Origin: Rickettsia endosymbiont of Ceutorhynchus obstrictus
Lineage (GTDB): Bacteria; Pseudomonadota; Alphaproteobacteria; Rickettsiales; Rickettsiaceae
NCBI RefSeq assembly: GCF_964026565.1
Contig: NZ_OZ032162.1
Span: forward strand, 310,001 to 374,000
Length of the DNA stretch: 64,000 nt
Direction of reading: 5' to 3'
Shown: positions 52,916 to 62,061 of the stretch, one piece after another
How the letters are laid out: every line of letters begins with the position of its first letter
Position numbering within the stretch: position 1 is the first letter of the stretch
Made by a program: the position numbers and the translations under genes
The notes under the pieces: generated by a model
Database searches by the model: none
The model's input: the letters and a program-made list of their open reading frames with translations, nothing else
What the model was told of the DNA's origin: nothing

Positions 52916-54220
52916 ACATGTGGTAGGATTTATTTTTAAAGCGTCACTTATTGCTTTTATTCCTATAGCTCCTATATTATTTTCGCTAATATAAAGATGA
53001 GTTAAATTAAGATTTACTTTTAAAACTTCAGCAATTAATCTTGCTTCTTTATCCTGTAGATTAGCTCCTCTCAAGTCAGCCCTGACTATAGTATTATTTA
53101 TTTCTAAAGCTTCAATAATTAGCGTTAAATTTTCTTCACTTATTTGATTACCTGAAAGGCTAATACTAGTCAGTGTAGTACTAATTTTTATATTATTTGC
53201 AATGAGTTTTATATTCTTTGCAATAAAGTTTATTTGTTCCTCATTTAGATTTTGAAAGTTAAAATTAAGGGTAGTGCCTCCGTTCTCTAACTCATTAGCT
53301 TGTTGTATTAAGTCCTTATCTTTTAAAACATTTATTAACTTTTGTTTTTGTTGTTCTTCATATTTCTTTTTTGCCTTTTCGTGATTAGTAATATATAAAG
53401 GCTTACTATTTAACTCTATGGCTGCACTATATTTTTCTATTGCTTTTTTATATTCACCTTGATCTCTTAAACTATCACCTTCACTATTTAACTCAATTGC
53501 TTTTTTATTGTTTTCTTCTTCTAATATACGATTTCTTTGCAAAATTTCTTGAACTTTAGGCGGCTGATTTATAGAAAGGTTACAATAAGTAATATGAGTA
53601 TTTTTGTTTAAATCTTCTATTATTGATTTTATGCCTTCTGGGCTTATATTGTTACCCATAAGCTCAAGAGAAGTAAGAGTAGTATTTTGTATTAAAGCTT
53701 TAACAATTGCTTTCAGCCCCTCATCTCCTATTTTATTATTCATAAGGTCGAGCACTTTAAGGGTATTATTTATTTGTAAAGCTTCTGCTATTGCTATTGC
53801 TCCTTTATCTCCTATTTCATTATTATGAAGATAAAGCTGAGTTAAAATTTTATTTGTTTTTAAATTTTGAGCAATTTTAATGGCTTGCTCATCATCTATT
53901 TTTTTAGCCTCAAAATTAATAATATTTTTTTGCGGAGATTCTTTTATTTGCAAGTCAATATTAAAATCAGCAATTCTATCATTAATATTTGTAGCGGTAG
54001 TATTAGCACTGTTAGGATTTAAATTAGCATTAGGCGAAGGAGTATGTTGTTGTGTATCAGCGGCTCTATGTGATGCGTGCTTTGACGTATGCTTCATAAC
54101 ACGATTTGCTTGACTTACAGGTCGTACTGAATTGTTTAGATGCTGTGTTGAATGATTTATAGTTTGATTTACTCCATGTTTCATCCCATGGTGTGCTATT
54201 GAGCTAGCTACTTGTCCCAT
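52916..54220 (-). pseudogene. LRR/TPR protein, N-terminal part (split by IS1111-group element)
   Basis: From ATG 54220 the chain has a His- and Asn-rich N-terminal region of about 90 residues, then ribonuclease-inhibitor-type LRRs (LTQLYLHNNEIGDKGAIAIA, TLKVLDLMNNKIGDEGLKAI). A single TPR-like unit follows (GDSLRDQGEYKKAIEKYSAA), then more LRRs (LTHLYISENNIGAIGIKAI). At NPTT it enters the IS, where 11 foreign residues precede a stop at 52883. Joined to 50874-51447 it would make about 625 residues. Surface or effector roles are typical for such proteins but unproven. Confidence 0.8.
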
Positions 54221-54644
54221 ATTTACCTTCCTAAATATTAAATTTTTGTTTTAATTATATTCTATTTCCGCTATTAACTTTTGTGCTTCTATTTGATTTT
54301 TTCTTTATCAGTTCTACTAATCTTAATATAAAGCGTTTGTATTAATTTTTTATAATCCTTAAGTCTTCATTAAGGAGAATAGCAAAATAAATAATTTAAA
54401 AACATCCGTAAAAATTACTAGGTTTGTAAAAATAAACTTTAATAAGCTTTTGGTAAAAATAAGGAATAAACACTGCTAATAAAATAGGTTATATGAAAAA
54501 AAGAATAAATAATTAAATAGTAATTTAAAAAATAGGTAAAAATTATGGGATTTCGTAAAGTAAAGTGATAGCGTGTAATTCTTTTTAGGAATGCAGAGGA
54601 GAATTGTTATGAAAGAAAAATCTAGAAAACATAAAACAAAATTA
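54221..54644. other. AT-rich gap between the LRR gene and the LuxR gene
   Basis: No gene is supported. It must hold the LRR promoter and any terminator of the LuxR-type gene. A 16-codon frame (54610-54660, starting MKEKSRKHK) has a good gaggag site but overlaps the LuxR 3' end in antisense, so I do not call it a gene. Confidence 0.4.
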
Positions 54645-55484
54645 TTATTTAAAAAGTGATGCAGGAGCGTTTTTAAGAAATTCACTAACTAATTGAGATT
54701 TATATAACAACCCTGTTTTTTGTTTAACATTATTAAGGTGATGTTCTACGGTTCTAGGAGATAGGTTTAAAATTCTTCCTATCTCTTTCATACTATTTCC
54801 TAAAGATAAATGATATAAACAATCAATTTCTCTAAGAGAGAGTTTACTATTATTATTAAATTTAGTATTTAAGGCGAATTGTTTAGATTGTTGTAAAATT
54901 AATTCTTCTTGTTCTACTATATTGAAATTAAGTTTTTGTTTAAAGTAAGCTAATTTTTTTTTATCACTAGTATCAATAAGATCTTTGGCTTTGCAATTAA
55001 AGTAATCTATTCCATGTTCTAATAAAGGCATATTATTTAAATAAAAATTAGTAGCTTGAGCCGTATTACCTTCTACACCAAACATATAACATTCTATAAA
55101 CTCTAAATTAGTAAGTTTATATATCATTAATATGTTCTTCCAAAGGTTAAAATCATACATAAGGTACATAATTGGATCTTTTCTTTTGTCAAAACAATTT
55201 ATATCATTTGAAAAAAATACGTAATTACATTTTGCATTAGTTGTTTGATTAATTATATTAGTATAAGTAAACCCGTTGTTCTTTATAGTGGAAAAATATA
55301 TTTGTAGGAATTCTGCTGCAGTATTAGTTATAAGCGGTAAATATGTACCATTTTTAAAAATCTTTCCATATGCCATAAATGGAATTCCTAAATTCTGTAG
55401 ATGATTATGTATTTGTAATAATCTCTCTTGAGTATACAAATAATATTGATAAGCAGATGCATTAATTTCAATTAAACTAGCCAT
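54645..55484 (-). CDS. LuxR-type HTH transcriptional regulator
   Basis: A 279-residue regulator. The C-terminal 60 residues are a LuxR/GerE helix-turn-helix: LSLREIDCLYHLSLGNSMKE in part, then IGRILNLSPRTVEHHLNNVK. The N-terminal part (about 200 residues) is unlike acyl-homoserine lactone or receiver domains that I know; aromatic residues are abundant and it may be a PAS-like sensor. It starts at ATG 55484. A truncated duplicate of the same gene lies directly upstream. Confidence 0.82.
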   Translation of the reverse strand: MASLIEINASAYQYYLYTQERLLQIHNHLQNLGIPFMAYGKIFKNGTYLPLITNTAAEFLQIYFSTIKNNGFTYTNIINQTTNAKCNYVFFSNDINCFDKRKDPIMYLMYDFNLWKNILMIYKLTNLEFIECYMFGVEGNTAQATNFYLNNMPLLEHGIDYFNCKAKDLIDTSDKKKLAYFKQKLNFNIVEQEELILQQSKQFALNTKFNNNSKLSLREIDCLYHLSLGNSMKEIGRILNLSPRTVEHHLNNVKQKTGLLYKSQLVSEFLKNAPASLFK

Positions 55485-55517
55485 AAATTTACTCGTCCTA
55501 ATTATAAATGTTATTCA

Positions 55518-55708
55518 TTATTTAAAAAGTGAAGGAGAAGCATTTTTAAGAAATTCACCAATTAATTGTGATTTATATAATAAGCCTGTTTTTTGTTTAA
55601 CCTTATTAAGGTGATGTTCTACAGTTCTAGGAGATAGGTTTAAAATTCTTCCTATCTCTTTCATACTATTTCCTAAAGATAAATGATATAAACAATCAAT
55701 TTCTCTAA
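55518..55708 (-). pseudogene. Truncated duplicate of the LuxR-type regulator
   Basis: The minus strand encodes LREIDCLYHLSLGNSMKEIG and continues through SPRTVEHHLN to EFLKNASPSLFK and a stop at 55518-55520. It is nearly the same as the last 63 residues of the intact gene. The rest is lost at the point where the IS5-family copy B begins (55709). So a tandem pair of regulators once existed. Confidence 0.85.
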
Positions 55709-56381
55709 GAGCCTATCAGTAAATAAAAATTAAAGAATAAATAGTAGAAAAATAGAAGAAGAAATGTTATACAAGGTAGCAAAAAAGCAAAAGAATTATG
55801 AGCTATCCAAGTGAATTAGGGGATGAAGAGTGGGAAATAATAAAAGAATATTTTGCCTATAAGAAGAAAGGAAGGAAAATAAAAATAGATAGAAGATCAA
55901 TAGTAAATGCAATATTTTATCAGAGCCGTACAGGGTGTCAGTGGCAATATTTACCAAAAGAATATCCAAATTATAAAATAGTTAATGAATATTATAATAA
56001 ATGGAATCGTAGAGGATTATGGCAAAAGATAAATGAAGAACTTGTTTCAAGATGCCGAGAATCAATGGGGAAAAAAAGCAAGTCCGAGAATTGGAATAAT
56101 TGATTCGCAATCAATTAAGAATACGCAAAGAAGTGAAGTAAAAGGGTATGATGCCGGTAAAAAGATAAAAGGAATAAAGCGTCATATAGTAACAGATGCA
56201 AATGGTTTATTACTAGCTGTTAATGTACATTCAGCAAGTATACAAGATAGAGACGGTGCTAAAGAAAGCTTGCTTGTAGCAAAGAATAAATATCCATCAA
56301 TTGAAAGATTTTTTGCAGATGGAGGCTATAGTGGTAATTTACAAAATTGGTGTTTTTTGAATACAAAATCATTGTTATCTG
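55709..56381 (+). mobile_element. IS5-family element, copy B, 3'-truncated
   Basis: The left end gagcctatcagtaaataa matches copy A. The first about 673 bp match copy A closely, then sequence diverges at 56381 after 'attgttatctg'. About 200 bp, including the last catalytic region and the right end, are missing. It cut the duplicate LuxR gene on its left and lies against the ankyrin gene on its right. Confidence 0.85.
55798..56381 (+). pseudogene. IS5-family transposase, 3'-truncated (copy B)
   Basis: ORF1 begins SYPSELGDEEWEIIKEYFAY and would shift frame by +1 (or -2) at the A7 run 56071-56077 to continue as ASPRIGIIDSQSIKNTQRSE in part and FADGGYSGNLQNWCFL. The chain is lost after NTKSLLS, before the Glu of the DDE triad. 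In copy B the second frame lacks the nonsense codon found before the shift site in copy A, which does not affect a fused product. Confidence 0.8.
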
Positions 56382-56422
56382 AAATTTTAAGTTTATCAAG
56401 AGTTTTATATATTTTTTGATGG

Positions 56423-58495
56423 TTAAAAAGTTATTAAATTTCCATTTTCACCTAATAAAGAATCTTCATATAATAAAGAATGCATTACTATAGCACTTTC
56501 TTGATCTACTCTATGACCTGTTGCCTCAAAAACAAGATTTTCAACTACTTCGGAACCGCAATTATTAGATTTTTGTAATTCTAAGACTTTTTCAGATAAA
56601 ATAACCTCGCAATTAGGATATGCAGTAGCTATTTTTTCTGTTAAAGCATTTTTAAGTAAAACGGGTACTTTATTTTGTTCAGAATCTAGATAATTTATTT
56701 TTATTTCCTTATCGGTTTTATTTATTGATATTCCTACCCAATGCTTATTATGTAAGTTTAAAAATATTAGAACCTGTTTTGATACTTTCAATAGATCAGT
56801 TAGGATTTCTTTACTCAATTTTTCAGCTGTATTTTCATATCCATCCCATACATAATTAGGACTCATTATTTTAAAATTTTCTTTTTCTATACCAGTAGCT
56901 TCTAATCGAAGTTCTAATATTTTATCCATAGCTACTTTGCTATATTCATGCCAATAACTCTCATGCTCATGTACACCTAAAGAGCCACCTGTGATATTCT
57001 TCAGCAATTCAATAATTTTTGAGTAATCAGAATCTTTAGTAAGACTTAGTAGTTCAGCTAATATTAGTGGCTTATTATTATTGTGATCTTCAACACTGAT
57101 TAAACTCGGATTCTTCTTTAGTAGGATCGCCACTATTTTTTCATTACACTTCTCAATAGCCCAATGTAAGACAGTTCTACCTTCTTTATCAACTTCATTT
57201 AATTCCTTTTCTGTCATTTGAATAATTAATCTTGCTGCACTTTTTGTATCCTCGGATTTAATTGCAAAAATTAGTTGCTGAAATTTAGAAATTTCAATTA
57301 TTTTGTTAGGCAATTCTTTAATAATTTCTTCTTCAGTAATGCTACTAGGATTAATTGAAATTTCAGGTTTGGTGTTCCCTTTATCTTTATTACTTGTAAA
57401 TTCCTTATTTTCGTATTCTTGAGGAGGCTTTATAATGGGTATTATTCTAATATAACCTTTTGAAATTGCTATATCCATAGCAGTATAACCTGCTTTGCCA
57501 AGGCAATTAATAGACTGTTCACTCATTCGAGGTATTAACAGCTCGCATATTCTTTCCAAACCTACACCATCACCTGCACCAACAGCCAAAATTAACGCTG
57601 TATTACCGTCTTTATTAACATGGTTTATAGCTTTTTCACTCATTCGAGGTATTAATAACTCGCATATTTTTTCCGAGTACTTGCCCTTACTAGCTGCTAA
57701 AATTAATGCTGTCTCACTGTTATAATTAATAGCACTAATAGCCTGCTCACTCATTCGAGGTATTAACAACTCACATATTTTATTTGAACCTGTATGTGCG
57801 GCTCTCATTAATGCTGTATAACCATCTTCAGCAATAACATTAATAGCTTTTTCATTCATTTTAGGTATTAATAGCTCACATATTTTTTCTGATCCTTTAG
57901 CGGCTGCCCAAGTTAAATTCGTATACCCATTGTTAGAAACAAAATTAATAGCCTCACTATTCATTTTAGGTAACAACAGCTCAAATATTTTCTCTGACCC
58001 TCTCGAAGCAGCTGGAGTTAAAGCTGTAAAACCTTGTGAACCCACAGAGTTAATAGATTGATCATTCATTTTAGGTAGCAATAGCTCACATATTTTCTCT
58101 AAGCCATTCATACTAGCGAATATTAGTGTTGTATTACCATTTGTTGCAATGGCACTAATAGTTTGCTCACTCATTCTAAAAATTAATGGCTCACATATTT
58201 TTATCCATCCTGCAGAAGCTGCCCAAGTTAATGCTGTATAACCATCTTTAGCAACAACATTAATAGCCAGGTTACTCATTTTAGATATCAATAATTCACT
58301 TACTTTTTCTAAGCCATTCCAATGAACCGAATTATTCTTAGTAATCCCACATGAGGCATTCTTACCTGCTAACATTAGTACTGTATTGCCATCTCTATCA
58401 ACCTTACTTAACTCACTCTGATTTATAGATGTGATTAAATTTTGTGCTTCTGTTATGTTTTTTGCATTTATAGCTGCTGCTAATTGTTCCCACAT
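56423..58495 (-). CDS. Ankyrin-repeat protein with C-terminal CE-clan (Ulp1-like) protease domain
   Basis: A 690-residue protein. About eight ankyrin repeats fill the first 340 residues, with a repeated spacer CELLIPRMSEQAI; three more are near 405-490. The C-terminal 170 residues form a CE-clan cysteine protease: NKHWVGI (H585), NYLDSEQ (D604), LQKSNNCG (Q641, C646), the order His-Asp-Gln-Cys of Ulp1 and of bacterial deubiquitinases. It has no signal peptide. Such fusions in Rickettsiales act in the host cell on ubiquitin-like modifiers; substrate and secretion route are not known here. Confidence 0.88.
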   Translation of the reverse strand: MWEQLAAAINAKNITEAQNLITSINQSELSKVDRDGNTVLMLAGKNASCGITKNNSVHWNGLEKVSELLISKMSNLAINVVAKDGYTALTWAASAGWIKICEPLIFRMSEQTISAIATNGNTTLIFASMNGLEKICELLLPKMNDQSINSVGSQGFTALTPAASRGSEKIFELLLPKMNSEAINFVSNNGYTNLTWAAAKGSEKICELLIPKMNEKAINVIAEDGYTALMRAAHTGSNKICELLIPRMSEQAISAINYNSETALILAASKGKYSEKICELLIPRMSEKAINHVNKDGNTALILAVGAGDGVGLERICELLIPRMSEQSINCLGKAGYTAMDIAISKGYIRIIPIIKPPQEYENKEFTSNKDKGNTKPEISINPSSITEEEIIKELPNKIIEISKFQQLIFAIKSEDTKSAARLIIQMTEKELNEVDKEGRTVLHWAIEKCNEKIVAILLKKNPSLISVEDHNNNKPLILAELLSLTKDSDYSKIIELLKNITGGSLGVHEHESYWHEYSKVAMDKILELRLEATGIEKENFKIMSPNYVWDGYENTAEKLSKEILTDLLKVSKQVLIFLNLHNKHWVGISINKTDKEIKINYLDSEQNKVPVLLKNALTEKIATAYPNCEVILSEKVLELQKSNNCGSEVVENLVFEATGHRVDQESAIVMHSLLYEDSLLGENGNLITF

Positions 58496-58741
58496 AAATT
58501 CCCCTATAGTTTAAACCGCATTAATAAATTAAACTTTATAAACATATAGAAATAAGTCAACTAAAATAAAGTAATTTTAGTTATAAAGCTTAGCAATAAG
58601 ACCTCATAATAACGTTAAGTAAGTTTCCAACTATGTGTGTCGTTCAAAAAAAATAGATGGGGACTATTGAAAAAGGTAGGAAGGTAGTAGAATTTAGGTA
58701 GTTGATGTTGTATAATGCTTTTAAGATTCTAGAAAGAGTAA

Positions 58742-58879
58742 GGCCTGCAAGGGTTTAAAATATATCAGCCTCAATTATTCTACTGTGTGGATATAGGAAA
58801 GGTTATACCGCAGAATCATATTTTACGAAAAATTGATAAGGTTTTTGATTTATCATTTGTGCGCAAATTAACGGAATCC
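58742..58879 (+). pseudogene. IS1182-like transposase N-terminal fragment
   Basis: A short readable piece FKIYQPQLFYCVDIGKVIPQ, then NHILRKIDKVFDLSFVRKLT, matches the usual start of IS1182/IS5-like transposases ('P..H.LR.ID...DLSFV...'). No start or remainder is present. Confidence 0.55.
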
Positions 58880-58881
58880 AA

Positions 58882-58968
58882 ATGTATACTGCAGATTTAG
58901 GAGATAAAAGGCTTAAAAAACGTTATCAATTAATAAATAACAAAATTGATACGATGTCCTTACGTTAG
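58882..58968 (+). pseudogene. Tn5/IS4-like transposase N-terminal fragment
   Basis: A 28-codon frame MYTADLGDKRLKKRYQLINN in part, then stop. 'A.LGD.R...R' is the conserved start of Tn5-type transposases. Only this piece is present, directly after the IS1182-like fragment. Confidence 0.45.
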
Positions 58969-59087
58969 AAATTTAACAAAACTTATTACTTAACCAAAAA
59001 TAGATAATTCAATTTGTATAAAGTAAATTATCTATTTCTATTATATTTTATAGCCTACTATTATTAATAATAAAATTATTACACTAT

Positions 59088-59352
59088 ATGCCACTAGAAT
59101 GTAATCCTTCTGTAGCTTTATTTAAAAAGCTTCTAATTGAACCCTTAGCAACTCAAGAATTTCTTAAGGAGTATCTTGAGAACAATTGCACAAAAATATA
59201 TAAAAGAAGGTAAAGCAGAACTAATAAAAATGATGTTAAGAAAACGTAATAGAATAAAAACTATTTCTAGAGTAACTGGGCTTAATAGAAAATCAATTTG
59301 TCAATTAATTGATTTTTGCCTGGATTATGATCTTATCCATGAAAGAAGTTAA
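59088..59352 (+). pseudogene. Rpn-family (PD-(D/E)XK) nuclease remnant with internal deletion
   Basis: The first frame, from ATG 59088, reads PSVALFKKLLIEPLATQEFL in part, the usual N terminus of Rpn recombination-promoting nucleases. A second frame (about 59192-59352) reads KEGKAELIKMMLRKRNRIKT in part and ISRVTGLNRKSICQL, the usual C-terminal tail. The whole nuclease core between them is missing. Confidence 0.6.
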
Positions 59353-59487
59353 GTAATAAATAAGAATATTTCATCAAAGGTTTCAAGGTATTCGTAAGGT
59401 TAAATGCATGTACTCAGAGATTTTTACAATTCTTCTTAAGATATATTTTTTTGTAATTTCTCTAAAATCTTTTTCCTCCTAAAAAGC

Positions 59488-59510
59488 AGTAATTTGCTAA
59501 ATTTAAGTTT
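59488..59510 (+). promoter_or_regulatory. Conserved upstream motif of AAA/PD-(D/E)XK paralogue 2
   Basis: agtaatttgctaaatttaag followed by ttt, identical to the motif before paralogue 1 (41729-41751 on the other strand), lies about 90 bp before the start codon. It has the inner inverted repeat aattt-gct-aaatt. Confidence 0.4.
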
Positions 59511-59598
59511 TGAGTGTATAATTACAAATAACAATATTATTAAAATGATAATTAGTTGTATCTTCTAATATTGATCCAAAAATAAAAAGATTAAATTT

Positions 59599-61410
59599 AT
59601 GCAAGGTAATAAGTTACCTAGAATGATTGTAGGCACGGATGAATTCTATGATTTAGTAGTTAATAGTGATGTATTTGTTGATAAAAGTTTAATGATTCAA
59701 GAATTATTGGAAGATAATGGCAAGGTAATCTTAATTACTAGACCAAGGCGCTGGGGCAAAAGCCTAAATATGAATATGCTTCAGAAGTTTTTTGAAATAG
59801 AAATAGATCAAAATGGTGCGGTCTTACCTAAAGAAGATAAGGTAAATCGTAAACTTTTTATAGGTGGAGAAATTGATTTAGGCATTAAAGGCAAAAAGAT
59901 ACTAAAGCCTCTGAAGATTAGTAATCAAAAATATGCCATGGCTCAGCAAGGTAATTATCCTGTAATATTACTGAATTTAAAAGACGTTAAAGGTAGTAAT
60001 TTTAAGGAAATTGAGAATGGAATAGAGAAGCAGATAGTAAAGTTATTTAGTAATCACCGCTATTTAAAGAAATATTATGTCATAAGTGATAATGGTTTAC
60101 TGGATAGTGTACAAAAAAAACAGTTAGAGAGATATTTTACTGGAGAGCTTACAATAGAAGATATAAAAGATAGTTTACGTTTTTTAAGTGAATTACTTTT
60201 CAAACATTTTAACCAGAAAGTATATATATTGATCGACGAGTATGATACTCCGATCAATAGTTCTTACTTAGAATTTGGTAATAAATCAGAAGAGTTTGAT
60301 AATGTATTAAAATTATTCCGTGGTATGCTTGGCAGTAGTTTAAAGAGCAATCCTTATTTAGAAAAAGGAGTCATAACTGGAATATTACGTATAGCTAAGG
60401 CTAATTTATTTTCGGATTTGAATAATGTCCGTGAATATACTTTACTAGATAAGCAATTTTCTAAATTCTATGGTTTTATACAAGAAGAAGTTGATGAATT
60501 ACTAACAAAAGTGCCGACAAAAACTACTCCTGATCATATCAAGGATTGGTATAACGGTTATAATTTCGGTGGAGAGGTAATCTATAATCCATGGTCAATA
60601 ATGCTATGCTTATCTAGCGAAGGTCAGCTGGATCATTACTGGCTCGATAGCGGCGGCACTTCGCTTATAGATAAAGCGTTATTATCGGATGAAATACAAA
60701 TAGATCTACAACAATTAGCTGTCGGCAAGAGTATAGTGTCTCCTATTACTAAACAAATAAGTTTTTCCGATATAGATAAACCTATAGGGTTATTTAGCTT
60801 GTTATTATTTAGTGGATATTTGAATCCAGTTGTTAAAGAATCGGAAAAGAATATATATGAATTATCTGTGCCTAATAAAGAGGTAAAATATATATACGAA
60901 ACAAGAGTACTGAGGTGGGTCACTGATAAGTTAAAAATTGATAGTTCTAGATATTATTCTTTCATTGGTTTACTGGCTAACTGTCAAATAGAGGAATTTA
61001 AAGAAGGGCTACAAAGATTACTACGGGGTGCAACTAGCTTTTACCAAACTGGCGAAACAAAAGCTGAAGTATTTTATAGTGGTTTTATGTTAGGTTTAAT
61101 AAATATGCTAACAGTAAGCCATATAATAGATAGCGAAAAAGAAACAGGTAGTGGTAGAGCAGATATAGTTTTAATTCCTAAAGCAGGTAAGAATAATAAC
61201 GCAATTATTATAGAATATAAAATAGCATCTAAGGAAGAGAATTTAGAAACCATTGCTAAAGCAGGACTTGAACAAATTAATAATAAGCAATATGACGTCA
61301 AAATAAAAGAATATACTCATGTTCAGAAAATTATCAAAATTGCCATGACTTTTTACGGTAAGGAAGTGTTCCTACAATATCAAATTGATCAGCTTACTAA
61401 ATTTGATTAA
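59599..61410 (+). CDS. AAA-ATPase-like / PD-(D/E)XK nuclease protein, paralogue 2
   Basis: A 603-residue homologue of 39852-41660 on the other strand. It has the same P-loop RPRRWGKS (48-55), Walker B LIDEYDTP, sensor region ITGILRIAKANLFSDLNNV in part, and C-terminal nuclease-like GRADIVLI (D522) and IIEYKIA (E539, K541). The first two thirds are very similar to paralogue 1; the region of about 390-510 differs strongly. Intact frame. Function unknown. Confidence 0.85.
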   Translation: MQGNKLPRMIVGTDEFYDLVVNSDVFVDKSLMIQELLEDNGKVILITRPRRWGKSLNMNMLQKFFEIEIDQNGAVLPKEDKVNRKLFIGGEIDLGIKGKKILKPLKISNQKYAMAQQGNYPVILLNLKDVKGSNFKEIENGIEKQIVKLFSNHRYLKKYYVISDNGLLDSVQKKQLERYFTGELTIEDIKDSLRFLSELLFKHFNQKVYILIDEYDTPINSSYLEFGNKSEEFDNVLKLFRGMLGSSLKSNPYLEKGVITGILRIAKANLFSDLNNVREYTLLDKQFSKFYGFIQEEVDELLTKVPTKTTPDHIKDWYNGYNFGGEVIYNPWSIMLCLSSEGQLDHYWLDSGGTSLIDKALLSDEIQIDLQQLAVGKSIVSPITKQISFSDIDKPIGLFSLLLFSGYLNPVVKESEKNIYELSVPNKEVKYIYETRVLRWVTDKLKIDSSRYYSFIGLLANCQIEEFKEGLQRLLRGATSFYQTGETKAEVFYSGFMLGLINMLTVSHIIDSEKETGSGRADIVLIPKAGKNNNAIIIEYKIASKEENLETIAKAGLEQINNKQYDVKIKEYTHVQKIIKIAMTFYGKEVFLQYQIDQLTKFD

Positions 61411-61425
61411 ATATAAACTAAAACT

Positions 61426-61767
61426 ATGACAGCAATTTTAGATAATGAAAACCATAAAACTATAGTTTGTACTTCCACTTATGAACCTTTTATGTCTGTA
61501 AGATTATATTATAAACTTCATAGTCAAGAATTATTAATAGAAGCTTTGAACGAGCTTAAAAGTGTAGAGTTTATATCGAATAATGCGAAATTTATCGTTT
61601 CATACTGTAAAGAAGAACAACGTAAAGATTTTTTTACATTTAATAGTAAAATTTTTGAAAAACTTTTTAAAATAGATTTAACAACTATAAATTTAGGATG
61701 CGGCTCTATTAGGGGACACGCTGTGAAACGGATAATATCCTTGTATCTTGGTATTGTCTTTAGTTAA
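61426..61767 (+). CDS. Hypothetical protein downstream of paralogue 2
   Basis: A 113-residue frame 15 bp after the AAA-ATPase gene in the same direction. It starts MTAILDNENHKTIVCTSTYE and shows no domain I know. The final 25 residues (GCGSIRGHAVKRIISLYLGI) look unlike the rest and may come from a rearranged end. Probably translated with the upstream gene if real. Confidence 0.4.
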   Translation: MTAILDNENHKTIVCTSTYEPFMSVRLYYKLHSQELLIEALNELKSVEFISNNAKFIVSYCKEEQRKDFFTFNSKIFEKLFKIDLTTINLGCGSIRGHAVKRIISLYLGIVFS

Positions 61768-61878
61768 TAACTATAAGATACTTAAGAACACTTAAGTAGA
61801 AGGCTAGTATACTGAGAATATCCTAAGGACTTATGATCCTGTAGCGTAGATCTTGATATATTTACTTATATTTATACT

Positions 61879-61974
61879 TTTTATAACCAAAAAAGACGGC
61901 ATTCTACTTTGAATTATAAAACTCCAAATGAGTACGAGTTAAACTATAAAAAAATTAAAAACGCCTCTCTTTAA
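61879..61974 (+). pseudogene. IS3-family transposase (OrfB) C-terminal fragment
   Basis: A 31-codon piece FYNQKRRHSTLNYKTPNEYE in part, then stop. 'YN..RRHS.L....P..Y' is the end of IS3-type OrfB integrases. The rest of the gap between 61768 and 62061 has no gene. Confidence 0.7.
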
Positions 61975-62061
61975 TCTGTCCTCTTTTTTGTTGCAAGATC
62001 AGTATAACTAGGGTAAATATTCTATTATATTTTATTATGTAACTAATAATTTTAAAGAGCC

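Noticed and set aside
54610..54660. 16-codon basic peptide with a good ribosome-binding site
   Set aside because: Too short to support, and its end overlaps the LuxR-type gene in antisense.
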